Assembly: GCA_964057225.1 (NCBI GenBank)
Contig: OZ059896.1
Span: 7,006,001-7,070,000, forward strand
DNA length: 64,000 bases
From: Auanema rhodensis
Lineage: Eukaryota > Nematoda > Chromadorea > Rhabditida > Rhabditidae
Direction of reading: 5' to 3'
The notes beneath the pieces are model-generated. The model had not been told where the DNA came from and did not search any database. It worked only from the letters and a program-made list of their open reading frames with translations. Position numbers and translations under genes: made by a program. Position 1 is the first letter of the stretch; each line of letters starts with the position of its first letter. Positions 36,106-47,600 of the stretch are shown here, in pieces.

Positions 36106-39100
36106 TTATCTTCCGCTTCCCGTGAGTGTATCTTCAATCCATGTTAAGTAAGGAGCGACCATGGTATAAATTCCAGGTTGATTCCTTTGAGCACACCCGT
36201 CTCCCCAACTAATCACCCCAGATAGTACATATCTACCTTAAGTTTAAATCATTAGTTTCAATTGTAAGAGTTTAGCTAACAAACCATCTTTATCTAAGCA
36301 TGCATATGGACCTCCAGAATCGCCTTGGCATGAGTCTATTCCTCCCTAAATGAGTTTTTAGTAATTGTTTGAAGAATTATATATACTTCTAAATATCCGG
36401 CACAGAAAGCTGATCGACTCATAGAATCATAAATTCTCGAGGAGTTTTTACAAGAATTTCTATCGATGATTGGTAATACTGCAGCTTGTAGTTTAGTGGG
36501 ATATTCTTAAATTGTAATTTTTGCTGAATAGGAAGCTATGAAAACCTAGGCCTAAGCTGCCCCATCCTGAAACAATGCATTTCGTCCCCGTATCGTAACT
36601 GAAATCTCGAGCAGGCAAACATATTGGCTGTACAAAGTCAGTCCATTCAAATCCAGGAGATGGTATTTGAAGAATAGCAAGATCGTGAGAGAATAAATCT
36701 GAACAATGTGAAAGGTTTGATATACCTAGGAGTTTCTGAGAACCTTCATAGAGTGGATAAAAATGTATCCGAATAATACTAAAAGCCTGTTCAGTTCCTT
36801 CAGTGATGTTGTTATCCCAATCTCCAGCAACAACATAATATGTTGATGGTCTTCGATCATCTCTATAATGATTGGAATTTACAGAATTTCCTTATATATA
36901 TATTCTTCAGTTTACTCGAAACAATGAGCTGCTGTTATTAAATGAGTTCTATCCAGTATGCTGGCTCCACAGTGATGCGCTGCCGTCTACATATTCCATT
37001 GTATTTCGTAAAAAGGTTAGTGAAAGTAACATACAGTTTTAATCCGGATTGCTGCTGTCCAAGGAAATGCACCAGCAGCAGTTTCAAAGCCTCCAACAAC
37101 ACGTGCAAGTCTTTCTCGGGAAGGATCGCGGGCATTAACATCGACACGACGACGACCACAAATTGCGTCCGAATCTGTTAATTTTCAGTAGAACAAAACA
37201 GTTTTGTATTAAAATACCGGTAACAACAGAAGGACAGCGTACACGAGCTTGTTGGCTACAACTAATAGATGATGTTATAGAGCAAGTATCTGTACATTGA
37301 ATCACTCGTCCTTTTCCAGATAAGGCTATAGGAGTTAACGTTGAAGCGTCACCACTTAAACTGATAGTCTTATCCGACATCATAAGAGGTAAGCTTACGT
37401 CAGTTGCATTATTGAACATATTTTGGAAGCAGCTCGTTTATCAATTCCATTTGCGCATACCGGTTCCCATTTACCAAATAAATAAACTTCTACAGATCCA
37501 CTATTCTCAGTTCCATTTGCAAATCTCAAATTTAGTGCTAAAACCACACAATAAGTCATTCTTGTTATATGCATGTTACTACCTTGACATCGACTTTCAT
37601 CTACACCATCTGAGCAATCCCTTCTTCCATCACATACTTTTTCATTTGATATGCAAGTACCGTCTCCACATACAGCATCTTCACAATCAGAGCATCTAAA
37701 TGTATTCCAAATTGATTAAAAGTAAATGTAAAAGTGAAAAAAACTTTATAGAGGTACAAGCAACCGAAGAAACACATGAATTCATTCTTAAACACTGTAC
37801 GCTCCATCCATTTTCATCTAAACTGTTGCGCTTTGTTGGATCGAACGCCCGTCTGAATATCAAATCAAGTGCTAAATAAATTATTTTGTGCTAACTTATA
37901 TCCGGCAATAGAGCATATTGAGCTTTGATAATCTATTGAATAGTTATCATCACAAACTGGTTTCCAAGTACCATTTCGAGCAGCAAGAAGTGTAAACGAT
38001 GTCGAATTTCGAGAAAATTCTACTTCTTCTGAAATTGATTAAATATTTTTCAATCGTAATATACGTATTCTTGATTTTTGATTACTTTGGGGAATTCTTC
38101 GTCGATAGTATAGTGAAGTTGGCTTGGTCACTAGATTGGTTGAAATTAATGCTGAATCCGTAAGCAAACATGTCTATTCATTATAAATTTGATGTTATTT
38201 TAGAAGTTTCATTTTTTAAAAACCTGTGTACGTGGTTCATATGAGAATGCTTCACAAACTAGAGAACTATCAAGACATCGTTTTGCACACTGAAATAGTA
38301 ATAAATTACTTAAAAAATTGATCTTCAAAGTTACTCCTTGAACGTGTGGAATATAGTTCCAAATTTCGGTAACTTTATCAACTAATTTCATAGCTCCGAC
38401 AAGCTCAAATGATTGAAGATAGTCTCCTTAAACAATATTATTAGTTAATTAGTATTTGTAATTTAATATTAACCACAGCTCATTTCATCACTTCCATCTA
38501 AACAATCTTTCTCATAATCACAGCGAAAGTCTAGCGAAATACATCTCATATCGCCACATCGGAACTCTTTATCTGAGCATTCATGTTTTCCTAAACAAAT
38601 TATTAAATAAGTAAAACTGTATGATAATATATTCTAAGCTAACCTTTTTCTTTCTCATCTCGAAGTTCACCAAAAACAGGACAATCTTCTATAGTACAAT
38701 AATCACGTTGGTTAGGGGCGGTATAACACTCAGGATGTCTATAAAAATATATTTAAATAACCATAAGAAGGTAATATATGCTCCACCTCTGGCCAGGTAT
38801 TAGAATTCTACAATAATTGTGATTCCAATCTTTCTGATTATCTGTTATTGTTCCATAATACATGATTGCTGGATCATTCCATCGCATGCAAGGAGCATCT
38901 AGAGAAATTGAGGTGAATAACCAAAGGCTTTTATCTAGAAACTTGTTCTTGTCGAATTTCGGAATCCTTGATATCCCTGAGAACTTATACATTCCAATCC
39001 ACTTTCACAAATAATTTTTCCCGGTGTGTTGCAATCATGAGCTGTATACTTTCCGTTCAGCACAGCTAAGCACCGTCCGGTACCATTTACAGAAAACTAA

Positions 39101-40343
39101 ATTTTTTCACAATGAGAATCATAGATCAAAATGAAACGTTTTCTTTCTAGGAAAAAGAAACGAGATTTGATCATTTTTCAGAATCAAAAAATAAAATTAA
39201 CAGAAAAACAAGTTACATTTATTGATGATCCATCCTCCCAAACCCAGTCAGAACCACTTCGAAATCCAGAAGTGAAATAAGCCACTGATGGATCTTTAAA
39301 AAAAAGTTTTAATGAGGTATTTAAAATTATTATTTATCAGAACGCACCAAAGTGGATCGCTAAATAATTGAGAAGAATCAGACGATCGTTTTCCTTTGAA
39401 ACTGACGATAATACCGAAATTGGACATGATTCCTGAACAATTTCGTTTTTAAATACAGTAAGATGTCTTTGACAAACTTTAGCTTCATTATAATTACTAA
39501 AAGATTTTTTGCTGATTGAAATACATTTATTTGCTAGTTGATAATCAGACCCTGTGCATAGTTGCTTTGAACCTTAAAATTCAAACGGTATTATATGAGG
39601 CCATAACTAAACAATTTAGCAAATATTCCGAACTAATTCAATTCAGTTGAGCAGAAGTAGTATTGATGATCGAAATTATATCAAACATTTCTAACATCGG
39701 AAAAAGCAAATAAAAAATATATTTGCACAAGCGTTTAAAAGAAATTTAAATAACTTTCTATGTAAAAATCAAAGAAATTTACCCATCTCATCGTTAGATG
39801 GACATTTCACTTGAACTATCTGGTTACAAAACTGAGCTTTGAATGTAAAACAAGTAATATTAGAAACACAAGCAATAGAATATAATTGCTTTCCTGCTGG
39901 CACTGTTTGAGGAACAGCCACAGGTGGACTAGATGTTCTGAAAAATGTTGCATGCTTGAACTTCAATTCTTCTTTTTAAGAAATTAAGCGAAGATTTAGA
40001 AATTATTTTTATTTATTTTCAGTTTCGAACCTGTCAATTGAACATGCTATTCTTAGATATTCATCATTGATTGATGAAGCACAAAGTGGATAAAACTGTC
40101 CGTCAGCTGCAGTAACTTCAAGCACAGAACTACCGGTTAATCTTCAAGTAAATTTTCAATATTAGGAAAACTAAATAACTGAATAAATTTTAAAATATAA
40201 TACCTAAATTGAATCGAATTTACAATAGGGGAGAACTGAATAAAATACAAGAAACCGACAAGTAGAGAGAGAGACATTGGCGAAGCAAAGGCGGACCGGT
40301 CGCTGACTTGACTGACTAGTAGCAGACGGACTCTTTCAGTCAT
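36106..40343 (-). CDS. svh-1: Secreted multidomain serine protease, SVH-1/HGF-plasminogen type (CTLD, kringle, LDLa, PAN, SRCR-like, trypsin)
   Basis: Complete 24-exon gene: 40343-40204, 40141-40031, 39937-39783, 39572-39348, 39293-39217, 39096-38943, 38898-38787, 38738-38644, 38590-38474, 38426-38335, 38289-38224, 38173-38086, 38028-37896, 37852-37745, 37695-37583, 37537-37399, 37354-37218, 37174-37035, 36986-36916, 36862-36726, 36698-36546, 36505-36387, 36345-36285, 36236-36106; 957 aa. A signal peptide ([21 protein letters not shown]) begins at Met23 (40277), possibly the real start. Domains: SRCR-like (47-135), C-type lectin (137-273), kringle (275-345: [24 protein letters not shown]), LDLa (358-395), PAN/apple (398-476: [17 protein letters not shown]), SRCR-like (478-558), LDLa (559-596), SRCR-like (597-688), trypsin (713-957). 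Activation site is R712|VVGG. His755 (TAAHC), Asp809 (HDLAIL), Ser904 (GDSGGP) and specificity Asp898 are all present, so it should be an active trypsin-like enzyme, unlike HGF. SVH-1 is the worm HGF-like activator of the Met-like receptor SVH-2; orthology is inferred from architecture. Confidence 0.9.
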
Positions 40344-40344
40344 A

Positions 40345-40346
40345 CT
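40345..40346 (-). other. Possible trans-splice acceptor of the svh-1-like gene
   Basis: CGACAG followed by one T precedes the upstream ATG (40343). The second ATG at 40277 would then be reached by leaky scanning or another start. Confidence 0.3.
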
Positions 40347-40557
40347 GTCGGTACAAGGGGATTTAGCGAATTTCCGTCAGCAATTTTCCATATAAAAGAA
40401 ATAGCTAGAGAGGAGATAGAGATATAGAGAATTATGTGAAACGCTTTATAGCTGCATAACAAGACAACAAAAAGAAAACAAAAAACAGAAAATCTCTACA
40501 AATTTTGAAATAAATATACGTTTTAAAAGCTATTATATCTAACATCTAAAAACATTT

Positions 40558-42139
40558 TTATCTAACAAATTTAGATTTACGTAAAAATAAATCACGGAAG
40601 GGTGTCTTTGAATCTGTTGGCATAGGCTTAATTCCGACCAACTTTTTGATTGTTGGATGTCGAAGCATCTGTGATTGAAGCATACCAGTAGTAGAAACTA
40701 CAAGCCAATACATAGGAATAACCTAAATAATTTTAAAATATTGAAAAGTACAAAAATGAAATGTTGACAAAAATAATGAAAATCAACAACAAGTGACTCA
40801 CAGCAGGTAGATTCGACATAATGACTACGGCAAATAGTGTGAAAGAAGCTAACAAAAAATCATACGTCTTGGTTCGTAGATTGCTTCCCACTACTGGATA
40901 AATTCGACGTTGTGACTGAAATAATAGCTATGACATCTTCATAATGACGCATTTGTTTTCTTTTGTTCATTAAAACAATCAAAAAGAAGATTATGGGAAA
41001 GAACGTAGTTATAAGTATGCTTGAGTAATCTAATTATACAGGAAAAATAAAATCGCTTACCCATATATTGAGAAAACCAAAAGCTCCTACTGCAACAGGA
41101 ATAATAAAATATGGATCAGGAACAAGAAGATCAGGAACCCAAAAAGCTCCAGCAATATTGGGATGAAAATCAGCTTTAATGATGATAATAAAAATAAATA
41201 ATAATACGAATACTTACCACTAATAACATTTCTCAAAGCAAATGATGAGAAAATCCAAACGGGCACAGTACAGATTTTCAAATTTTGAATTCGTGAAGCT
41301 TGTAGATTATGCTGGGATAGAAGCATAGGAACATGTTCAGACAACTAAATTATTTTATAACAAATAAAATTAAACAAATACATACCGCCTTATTAGCAAT
41401 AGAAGTTATCTTAGCATTTTCTGTTTTTAATTCTAATTGATTTGTTTTAGGATTTTGGGTAACTTCCACTTTATATTGTTCCCCTACTTTCTGAAAAACA
41501 TGAAATTAGAAATATGGCTAGCTTATATGTACTTGAACATTCAAAAAAAAGGTCACTGATCATTCAATTTTAAACAGGCATTATACACACGCTAGTTTCT
41601 TTTTTACGATTAGTAGTCTTTGTTAGGGTTTCATCAATCTTTTATAAGAAATGGCATTGTTGAAATGTATTTTTTTTAAATATAAACATAAGAACTGCCT
41701 TTAAGAGTCCGTGGGTTAGAGCACTTTGAGCATGCATTCTACTAGCTAATAGCTTCTCAGAATATACATGAAAAGGTGCCGTCAAAAGTCGTAAAGCGAT
41801 CCCACTTGCGATGAACGTAGTAGCCCAAGGTAATCCTAATCCGTGTAAAGCTAAATACAACTTGTATTTTAAATTTTCTAAACTACAAGCATACCTTGCA
41901 TTCCAGTTTCTATTCCCTGAGTTATATTACATTCAGATGCATATTGGAAAAACGGAGCCAAAGCGGAAGGTAATTGACTAATATTTCTTTTAGTATTTGT
42001 TATCTAAAGTAAAGCTATATATAATTATGAATATGAAACTAACGGGACTGAAATGATGATGGTTTTGATTCCCAGCTAAAACATAAGAACAGGAGGGTAG
42101 AATAGAGGTTACCCTTCTTGGGTATCCTGATAAAATCAT
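40558..42139 (-). CDS. OXA1L: OXA1/YidC-type mitochondrial inner-membrane insertase
   Basis: Nine exons: 42139-42044, 42003-41895, 41850-41696, 41638-41591, 41490-41386, 41344-41218, 41173-41061, 40915-40802, 40722-40558 (stop TAA 40558-40560); 343 aa. The product inserts mitochondrially made and imported proteins into the inner membrane. Family landmarks are GLGLPWATTFIASGIALRLL (first core membrane segment), PVWIFSSFALRN, PYFIIPVAVGAFGFLNIW and the final segment with SNLPAVIPMYWLVVS, which matches the conserved SNLPAAxxxYW motif. ATG 42139 lies directly after an AG acceptor (ATATATCAG) and gives an Arg-containing presequence (MILSGYPRRVTSILP). An in-frame ATG at 42175 is the alternative. 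The 48-base exon 41638-41591 is the weakest part of the model. The matrix loop between the first and second core segments is divergent (residues about 120-175). Confidence 0.9.
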
Positions 42140-42141
42140 CT
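42140..42141 (-). other. Trans-splice acceptor at the OXA1 start
   Basis: TTAATATATCAG ends exactly at the ATG of the OXA1-type gene, with 194 bases to the stop of the gene upstream. This is the arrangement expected for a downstream operon gene receiving a spliced leader. Confidence 0.45.
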
Positions 42142-42335
42142 GATATATTAACGTGATTAAAGGAATATCACGCATAATTGTAAAGTAATTCGAGTAATCA
42201 TATAACTCCAAGAATAAATAAACGTTCTAAGTTAATAATTTATGTTTCAATATATAAAATGGAAATATTTACTAATACAAAAATCACAAGTATATAACAC
42301 ACGTCTTAAATGTAGGACGGTTAATGCTTAAACTT

Positions 42336-42868
42336 TCACGAACCTAGTCTTTGTCCTGGCCCACCAAATACTTTACTATCAGATTTCTTATTGGTCATCA
42401 TATCAGAACTATTAGATGTTCCCCTATATGCACTTGGTGGTTGAGAAAATGGATTATTGGCTGGTCTTGCGGCAGATCCTGCGTTGGAAGTGGGTGCAGT
42501 TACTGCACGTTCTTGAGTTGCGGTAATCAAAATTAAAATAAGAATAATTCCCAATGGTCCCATAAATATCAAAGCCAGAGCAGTTAGTAAAATATGCGCT
42601 GGTTCAACTGTATATCCAGCAACTTGAAAGTTGTTAATTCCAAAGGACTGTAGCTGCTCATTAATTGCTGTCCAATAGTGAGAAAATCCATCAGTAGGAC
42701 CTTGACCACGAACCTGAAGTTTTGAATAGTATAAGTCACAAAATTCAAGAAAGGAACCTCCTGCTGTTGGTGTCTAGGAGCTGAATCATGTGATCTATGT
42801 TCCCTAGAATTCTGAGAACGATATTCATCGTCACTAACAACTTCACCATTCGCTAAAACTCGAACCAT
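42336..42868 (-). CDS. FAM241-like (DUF4605) small membrane protein
   Basis: Two exons, 42868-42758 and 42713-42336, give 162 aa. The start MVRVLANGEVVSDDEYR is the signature N-terminus of the FAM241 family (human FAM241B begins MVRILANGEIVQDD). A segment FGINNFQVAGYTVEPAHILL aligns with the conserved pre-membrane part, and one membrane helix follows (residues 78-101). The tail is low-complexity (SNAGSAARPANNPF, then GGPGQRLGS), longer than in human FAM241B (about 121 aa). Cellular role is poorly known; mammalian relatives are associated with endolysosomal/ER membranes. The ATG is one base after a TTTTCTTAG acceptor. It is the first gene of a possible operon with OXA1 and the svh-1-like gene. 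Confidence 0.85.
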
Positions 42869-42869
42869 C

Positions 42870-42871
42870 CT
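42870..42871 (-). other. Trans-splice acceptor at the FAM241-like start
   Basis: AATATTTTCTTAG followed by G and then the ATG: a T-rich acceptor with a one-base leader, typical of spliced-leader addition in nematodes. Confidence 0.45.
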
Positions 42872-44161
42872 AAGAAAATATTAGAATAAATGGTTATCAA
42901 TATATGAAAAAAATAAATAGAAATGAGATTACTTGATTGTGAATTATTTATAGCATTGCAAAGACATATAACATTTACAACTTTTCCAAAATGTATACAT
43001 CATAGAAAGAGTTCTAACACAATATTGTTTTGAAGTTGGAAAATTAAAAAAAAAGAGGATACATAAGAAAAAATCTGAATTCAATTAAGAATATCAACTC
43101 TACGTATGCACACTATACGTTGTATTGATATGAACTGGTTACTAATTATGGCGAGTAGATACGGTTCAGTGGAACTTATAATTTTCCTCATACTTCAATT
43201 TAATCCTTCAAGTTTTCATTATGTTCAAAAACTTGATTTGTTTTCCCAGAAAGTACAAATATTTCAGGTCAAAGAATATTTATCTTTGAAAAAATGTTGT
43301 AATAAGTAGTAGGCTGATTTAATAGTAAAATTCAATTCCCTATCATTTACATTATTAGTACTAGAAAAACGTTGTGTCGTTTTTATTTTACGGTATTTGG
43401 GATAAAGATATTTAATGTCTATCACAATCAATAATCATAGACTAGATCTTGGGCTATAAATTCTAAATAGGATATTCTTTTCAGTTCTCTCAATCTGCGA
43501 TTTACTGTATTGTTTCTAGAATAAACACCCCCTCCCTCTCTTAATATTTATGTTATCACAACAAAATCATTACTGAAATCACAAAAATGAAGAACGGTTG
43601 TTTTTATCATGGCAGAAAGCTCTATCTAATAATAACTAAAAATAGCTCAATACTTTTGATATATACATATAATAAATTTAAAAAATTATATTATTTTTGT
43701 TACGAAATAAGACTTACCGTTCAATAAAAATTTACATCTTAAATTATATTTAATAAAAGTTCATCGATGCAATTTCTATTTTTCAACTTGACTTAGTTAG
43801 TAGCTCCAATGCCAATTCCTTTCTATCTATTACACTCTCTCAACTACGCACACTGTTTCAAGCTGTGACTAATCGTGCTTAATACTTTTAATTGTGTACC
43901 GAACTCCTTTTCGCCCTGTTATAATATTGTTCCAACAATCCAAAAAAGCATTTTCAGTTCCAAAATAACATACATATATCACCATACAAAAATACAGTTT
44001 TTTTAGTATTGGAACTACATACCATGTGATATTCTATGAGCTACCGTCAGTATTTGTGATTTTGTTATTCTTATTGAACTAACGTTAATGCTATGTTAAT
44101 ATCGGATCACATATGTTTATTCTTCTGATATCCAAGAAAGACATCGTGGATCCAAGTTTCT

Positions 44162-44434
44162 TTATTTTTTGTAGATGTTGCTGCACCTTTTGATTGCTCG
44201 CATATGCACATTTCCAGTTTTGCTTAGATAAGCTTGTTGAATTGTTCTCCATCTAAGGCCAACACCTTTGATTTTTCTATTGATTGAAGCTATATTGTTG
44301 TGCCAAGCGTGTTTTCTCAGGAAAAGCTTTACTGTAAAATACCTCACAATGTTATGTGCACTACTTGTCATACTCCATTTTGGTCTTTTACTATGATGAC
44401 CTGAGAAAAGTGCCATTGACTTAAGCATTACCAA
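44162..44434 (-). other. Unrecognised basic open frame, possible exon
   Basis: On the minus strand a frame is open from about 44498 to the stop at 44162 (about 110 codons). It carries basic, non-repetitive sequence such as HSKRPKWSMTSSAHNIVRYF, KLFLRKHAWHNNIASINRK and GLRWRTIQQAYLSKTGN. An internal TTCTCAG (44390s) could be an acceptor. Codon choice and the spread of residues look more coding than the neighbouring frames, but no family is recognised and no upstream exon is evident. It may be a small gene, a fossil exon or chance. Confidence 0.35.
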
Positions 44435-44625
44435 CCATCGCTGTCTGAATATTCTGAAGACTGGAAAAATAAAGACAGTTTTTGCTTTGTTTCATGATTC
44501 ATACTACCTCATTCATCTCTTCTGTTGTTTCTTGTTGACTATGCTACTGATACATTTCTTCATTATTATCGATGTTTCTTCCAAATCTTTCCTTATTTTG
44601 ATTCAATTTTGGTGTTGTTTTTTCC

Positions 44626-44627
44626 AG
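44626..44627 (+). other. Acceptor just upstream of the FGD-type start
   Basis: GTTTTTTCCAG ends 9 bases before ATG 44637, a strong polypyrimidine acceptor with no coding exon seen before it. It may be a trans-splice site or the end of a 5' UTR intron. Confidence 0.45.
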
Positions 44628-44636
44628 CATGACTTC

Positions 44637-47600
44637 ATGCTTATGAGTGGTGACAGGAGTCCAATAAACGTAAGTGCTATACGAGCACAGCTCGAGCAGC
44701 AACTATTACATCACAATCGTTCTGCGGCCACACTTCCAAAGAGGAGATCACGTAGCACCGTGAGCAATATAGAAGGTTTGCAATACTTTATGTTATAAGA
44801 ACTATTTGGTTTTATTTGGTAGCAATTTGTTCTATCCTGTTTCTTTTTTAGATGGTTCTTTACATACTTCGCCTCCTGTGCCAAGACATAGCCTGGCTGA
44901 GACAGCGACAGATGCGAATGCCGTAATTACTTTCTTAAGTTTCTGTTTCATGTTTTTCTCGTTGTAGTCTTCTCCCGGACGTCTAGTTTTACCTGAGATA
45001 CCAGCACGTGTAGCTTCGCGGGAAATTGGCAAAAAACCTCCTCTCTATCCAAAACCAAAGTTTCTTGAACCAGTGAGTTTTTATTAATGATATTTAACAT
45101 GAATATGGTATCATTGTCCGCACCTCTCAGCTGAATAAACTTCTGTAGCTTTTGATCGTATATTGATTTTTCTCTTTGGCAACTGGTTCCCGGGAGCTGC
45201 GGCGATTTTTCCATGTTCAACGCTCGAAATTATTCAACAAATATACTTCAAAACTATTCCCTAGAATATTCTTGTGTTGCTATACGTTATGTGTTTTTTT
45301 GTCATTCCTCGTTTTAAGATTTGGGGTATTTTCGTTGAAAGCGATTTGTTTGCTTTGTTTGGGATTTATCGTATCTCTCGCTAATGTTGTCTTTGTAGAA
45401 ATCCACCTCTACGATGCCTGAAGAAATATCATCGCCGGCTACTAATGGTCAGTGCACTCCGGTCATTACGGTTTCATCTACATCTGAAAACCTGAACGAT
45501 TCATTACCTCCATGCTTGGTGAGAACATCAAGGAAATTATTTGACAGCTTTTTTTTTAGTCTGATTCAGTGTTACGTAGAGCCCAGATGTTTGAAGATAA
45601 TGGAACAATTCCTATATCACCTAGTTATTCTGCAAATGATAGTGCTAGGTATTCATATTTGTAAAATAAGTATATAAAAGTACTTTATTTATTATTCTAG
45701 GCCTGATTCGACAGTTTCAACATTTTCAAATTCAAGTTGTCATAAGGATTTTTCGGATAGTGAAAGCGAAGACGAAAGGAGGCCAGAACATCTTGGAACA
45801 AATCTTGACCTTGAGCATTTAAGCCCTAATAAATTTAATACTAGGAGGTTTATTTTACATATCTTGAGGTGGGAAATAATTGATTTCAATTTGTAGAACT
45901 TCCTCATTTGGACAAAATCATGATAGCGTGATGCATGAAAAAATTATGTCAGAATTAAAACGCCAAGGAGTAGTCAGGTAAAATACAATTTTAGATAATT
46001 TATTAATTTGTTGTGTGTACAGGTCCAGTTCACATCAGCCTTTGTTCAAAAAACGAGTTGAAACTCATACACATAGAACTAAGATTGGGAAATCTGATGG
46101 TATCAGTAGTCCTCCGAGTGAAATAATTCCTAGTGATGTTGGAAAACTGCGAACTGATCTCAAGGTATTTAGCAAATACTAGATGTCGTTTATACTCATT
46201 TTAATGAAATTAAGAAAAAAAATGATGCTGATGATACAGAATTCCCATCATCCAATTCAGATGAATCGCACAGTAGGGGTGATAGTATGATTTCTGATAG
46301 GAATAGTACATTAACCACATTAAGCGATAATGATGGGGTAATTGAATATTGCACAGGAGATCCTGAAGAAGTATGAAGTATTAATAGTTAATTAATAATA
46401 TTTTTTTCTTCAGGATAATCGATTAAAGAAATTACATTATGCTGCTAACGAGTTTTACTCTATGCAAATGGCTTTTGTAAAATATTTAAGAGATGTGGGA
46501 GAGGTAGATAAACTATTATTTTCTCCTGTCATTTATTAAATTTGCAGATCTATCCAAAATATGTTCAAGAATATGGTAATAGAATTGGTAAAGATTTACT
46601 TGCTATCCCTCCTGGCCACTCAGTACATCCAGTTCTCCAACTATCTCAGGAATTTTCTCAAATAATTAATGTACATAAAATATTTCTGGGAGCGTTCACA
46701 ACATTACATTCGAATTGGTGCGTATCTCATAACTTTTTTTTATTATATATTGTTCGTTTTCAGGAATTCATTAAATCCTAGTTTATCTGATGTCATTTTG
46801 AAATTGGCTGATTTTTTAAAAATCTGTAAACAATTTTTACTGGAGAAGTCCCGATTTGTGCAGGATATATCTAAACTTCAAGAAGAAAATAAAGAATTTG
46901 AAGCTGCGACTGTATCGGTAACGTATATATTTCTATAAAACTGAAATAAAACCTTATTTTATAGTTTGAGCAGAAAATATTCGGTCGAGGAGTTGGTGCT
47001 ATAGTTCAACAACTTGATCAAGTTCATCAAAATTTTATGAGGTTTGGTTATAAGTGGAATGGTCATTTTAAACTGCATTTATAGATATAAACTTCTAATG
47101 TTAGCTTATCGACGTCATTTAATAGAAGACAGCGAAGAATGGAAGAAAGCTGGAGGTGGATTCTCATTAAATGAATTTCTTTACAATTCAAATTTTATTA
47201 TAGAGGCTATTGATAAACTTGAAAATATAACACGGAGTGTTAACGAAGCTATGGGATATGCTACTAACGAAGAGCTTTATAAGTTATATATTCGATTCCA
47301 GGTATAGATTATTATGATTTATATCTTTATTAGTATTTACTTTATTTTTAGTGTCAGTTTGATGTGTTTTATCAAGGGAGACGTCTTATCCGACAAGGAG
47401 AGGTTATGAAACAAACAAGGAAAGAACCTCAACCTCGCTACTTAATTCTTGTATTTCGAAGTCAAAAAGATTATTTGTTATGAAATATATTTTAGTTTTC
47501 TGATGTTCTTTGGATTTGTCGTGTGTATTCTGGAATAATAGGATCAGGAGATTTCGATATGGCTAAATCCTATCGAATTCCAATAGATGGAGTTCGATTG

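Larger units (their letters stand above)
42869..44627. other. Divergent intergenic region between FAM241-like and FGD genes
   Basis: This 1.76 kb AT-rich region separates two divergently transcribed genes and should contain both promoters. It includes the basic frame listed at 44162. A plus-strand frame at 43106-43309 (67 codons) has no acceptor or domain and is not called. Confidence 0.5.

Noticed and set aside
43106-43309. 67-codon plus-strand frame
   Set aside because: No convincing acceptor, no family; lies in the divergent promoter region.
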